Assembly (NCBI GenBank): GCA_030151725.1
Contig: JASLDD010000042.1
Span: 1 to 5,326 of the forward strand
Direction of reading: 5' to 3'
Source of the DNA: Solirubrobacteraceae bacterium
GTDB lineage: Bacteria; Actinomycetota; Thermoleophilia; Solirubrobacterales; Solirubrobacteraceae
DNA length: 5,326 nucleotides
Shown: positions 4,815 to 5,326 of the stretch, piece after piece
Layout of the letters: every line of letters begins with the position of its first letter
Numbering within the stretch: position 1 is the stretch's first letter
The notes under the pieces: generated by a model
What the model was told of the DNA's origin: nothing
Databases searched by the model: none
The model's input: only the letters and a program-made list of their open reading frames with translations
Made by a program: the position numbers and the translations under genes

Positions 4815-5326
4815 CCGAGGCGGGCTGCCAACCGGCGCATTCCCAGCTCCTCGGCGGTCGCAGCGCCCTTGAGGAAGTCGGTCGAGTGATCGTCGGGAGC
4901 GTCGACTTCGACGCGCTGCAGCGTGGCGATCCGCTTGAAGGCCAGCAGCAGCTCCTCGTCGTCGCACAGCGCGGCCCGGCGCTTTGGGGTCATCGCCGAT
5001 CTGACGGTGTGAGCGGCGGCGAGCACTGCCTCGAGTGAGCCATGCTCCCGCAGCAGCTCAGCGGCGCTCTTGGCGCCGATCCCAGGCGCGCCGGGCAGGC
5101 CGTCGGAGGGATCGCCACGCAGGGCGATGAAGTCGGGGACCTGACCGGGCTCCACGCCGTAGCGCTCGCGGACTTGCTCGGGGCCGATCTCTGTATGGCC
5201 GCCGCCTTTGCGCAGTTCGAGCACCGCCACGCGCTCATTCACGGCGCCATACAGGTCGCGGTCAGCCGTCAACAGCAACGCTCGACCGCCGCGCTCGTTC
5301 TCGAGGCAGGCATGGGAGAACATCAC
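4802..5326 (-). CDS. 5'-3' exonuclease (FEN / Pol I 5'-nuclease family), C-terminal part
   Basis: The last 174 or so codons of a 5'-nuclease that would act on flap or RNA-primer structures in DNA replication and repair. Visible are LLLTADRDLYGAV (17-29), with Asp22 and Asp24 in the position of family metal ligands; ERYGVEPGQVPDFIALRG (54-71); and the helix-three-turn-helix with GDPSDGLPGAPGIGAKSAAELL (71-92), including the metal-site Asp72/Asp75. A helical tail follows, ending RRLAARLGSLA at a TAG read on the minus strand. No polymerase or 3'-5' proofreading domain follows, so this is a stand-alone exonuclease rather than full DNA polymerase I. The 5' end lies outside the window: the GTG at the right edge is probably an internal valine, and the N-terminal catalytic Asp motifs are missing from view. 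It converges on the pentapeptide gene. Codon use is GC-rich like the left half of the window. Confidence 0.9.
   Translation of the reverse strand: MMFSHACLENERGGRALLLTADRDLYGAVNERVAVLELRKGGGHTEIGPEQVRERYGVEPGQVPDFIALRGDPSDGLPGAPGIGAKSAAELLREHGSLEAVLAAAHTVRSAMTPKRRAALCDDEELLLAFKRIATLQRVEVDAPDDHSTDFLKGAATAEELGMRRLAARLGSLA

Noticed and set aside
4703..5038. Plus-strand open frame opposite the exonuclease
   Set aside because: It is the complement of a convincingly coding minus-strand gene with helix-three-turn-helix and metal-site motifs, and shows no domain of its own. Only its first part overlaps the out-of-frame helix, in a different frame.

Overview
The window is a compact, GC-rich stretch of bacterial chromosome. 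GTG/ATG starts, 1-4 base gene overlaps and GC-rich third codon positions are typical of a high-GC actinobacterium. The methylmalonyl-CoA epimerase plus small-protein pair and the style of the pentapeptide protein suggest class Thermoleophilia (Solirubrobacterales-like), but that placement is inference.

Positions 41-1351, plus strand, carry housekeeping metabolism. A complete methylmalonyl-CoA epimerase overlaps by one base a 71-residue protein of unknown function. After a gap of about 150 bases with a possible promoter comes a small PAP2-type lipid phosphatase with all three catalytic motifs.

Positions 1359-3032, plus strand, look like one translationally coupled unit. A 9-base palindrome lies just before a ribbon-helix-helix antitoxin. 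The antitoxin overlaps a MazF-family endoribonuclease toxin by one base, and the toxin overlaps the start of ychF (ribosome-associated Obg-type ATPase/GTPase) by four bases. A widely conserved translation-associated gene thus appears to be the third gene of a toxin-antitoxin operon.

Positions 3033-4776 are accessory in character. A 312-base gap with several small inverted repeats precedes a pentapeptide-repeat membrane protein whose codon use is visibly less GC-biased than that of its neighbours. Its C-terminal pore-like domain is cut short by a frameshift. The missing final transmembrane helix is present one frame over, up to a stop at 4776.

Positions 4802-5326, minus strand, hold the C-terminal part of a 5'-3' exonuclease (FEN/Pol I 5'-nuclease family), convergent with the pentapeptide gene and running off the right edge.

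The main points for follow-up are the antitoxin-toxin-ychF coupling and the frameshifted pentapeptide/pore protein. No CRISPR array, tRNA, rRNA, transposase or clear attachment site was seen.
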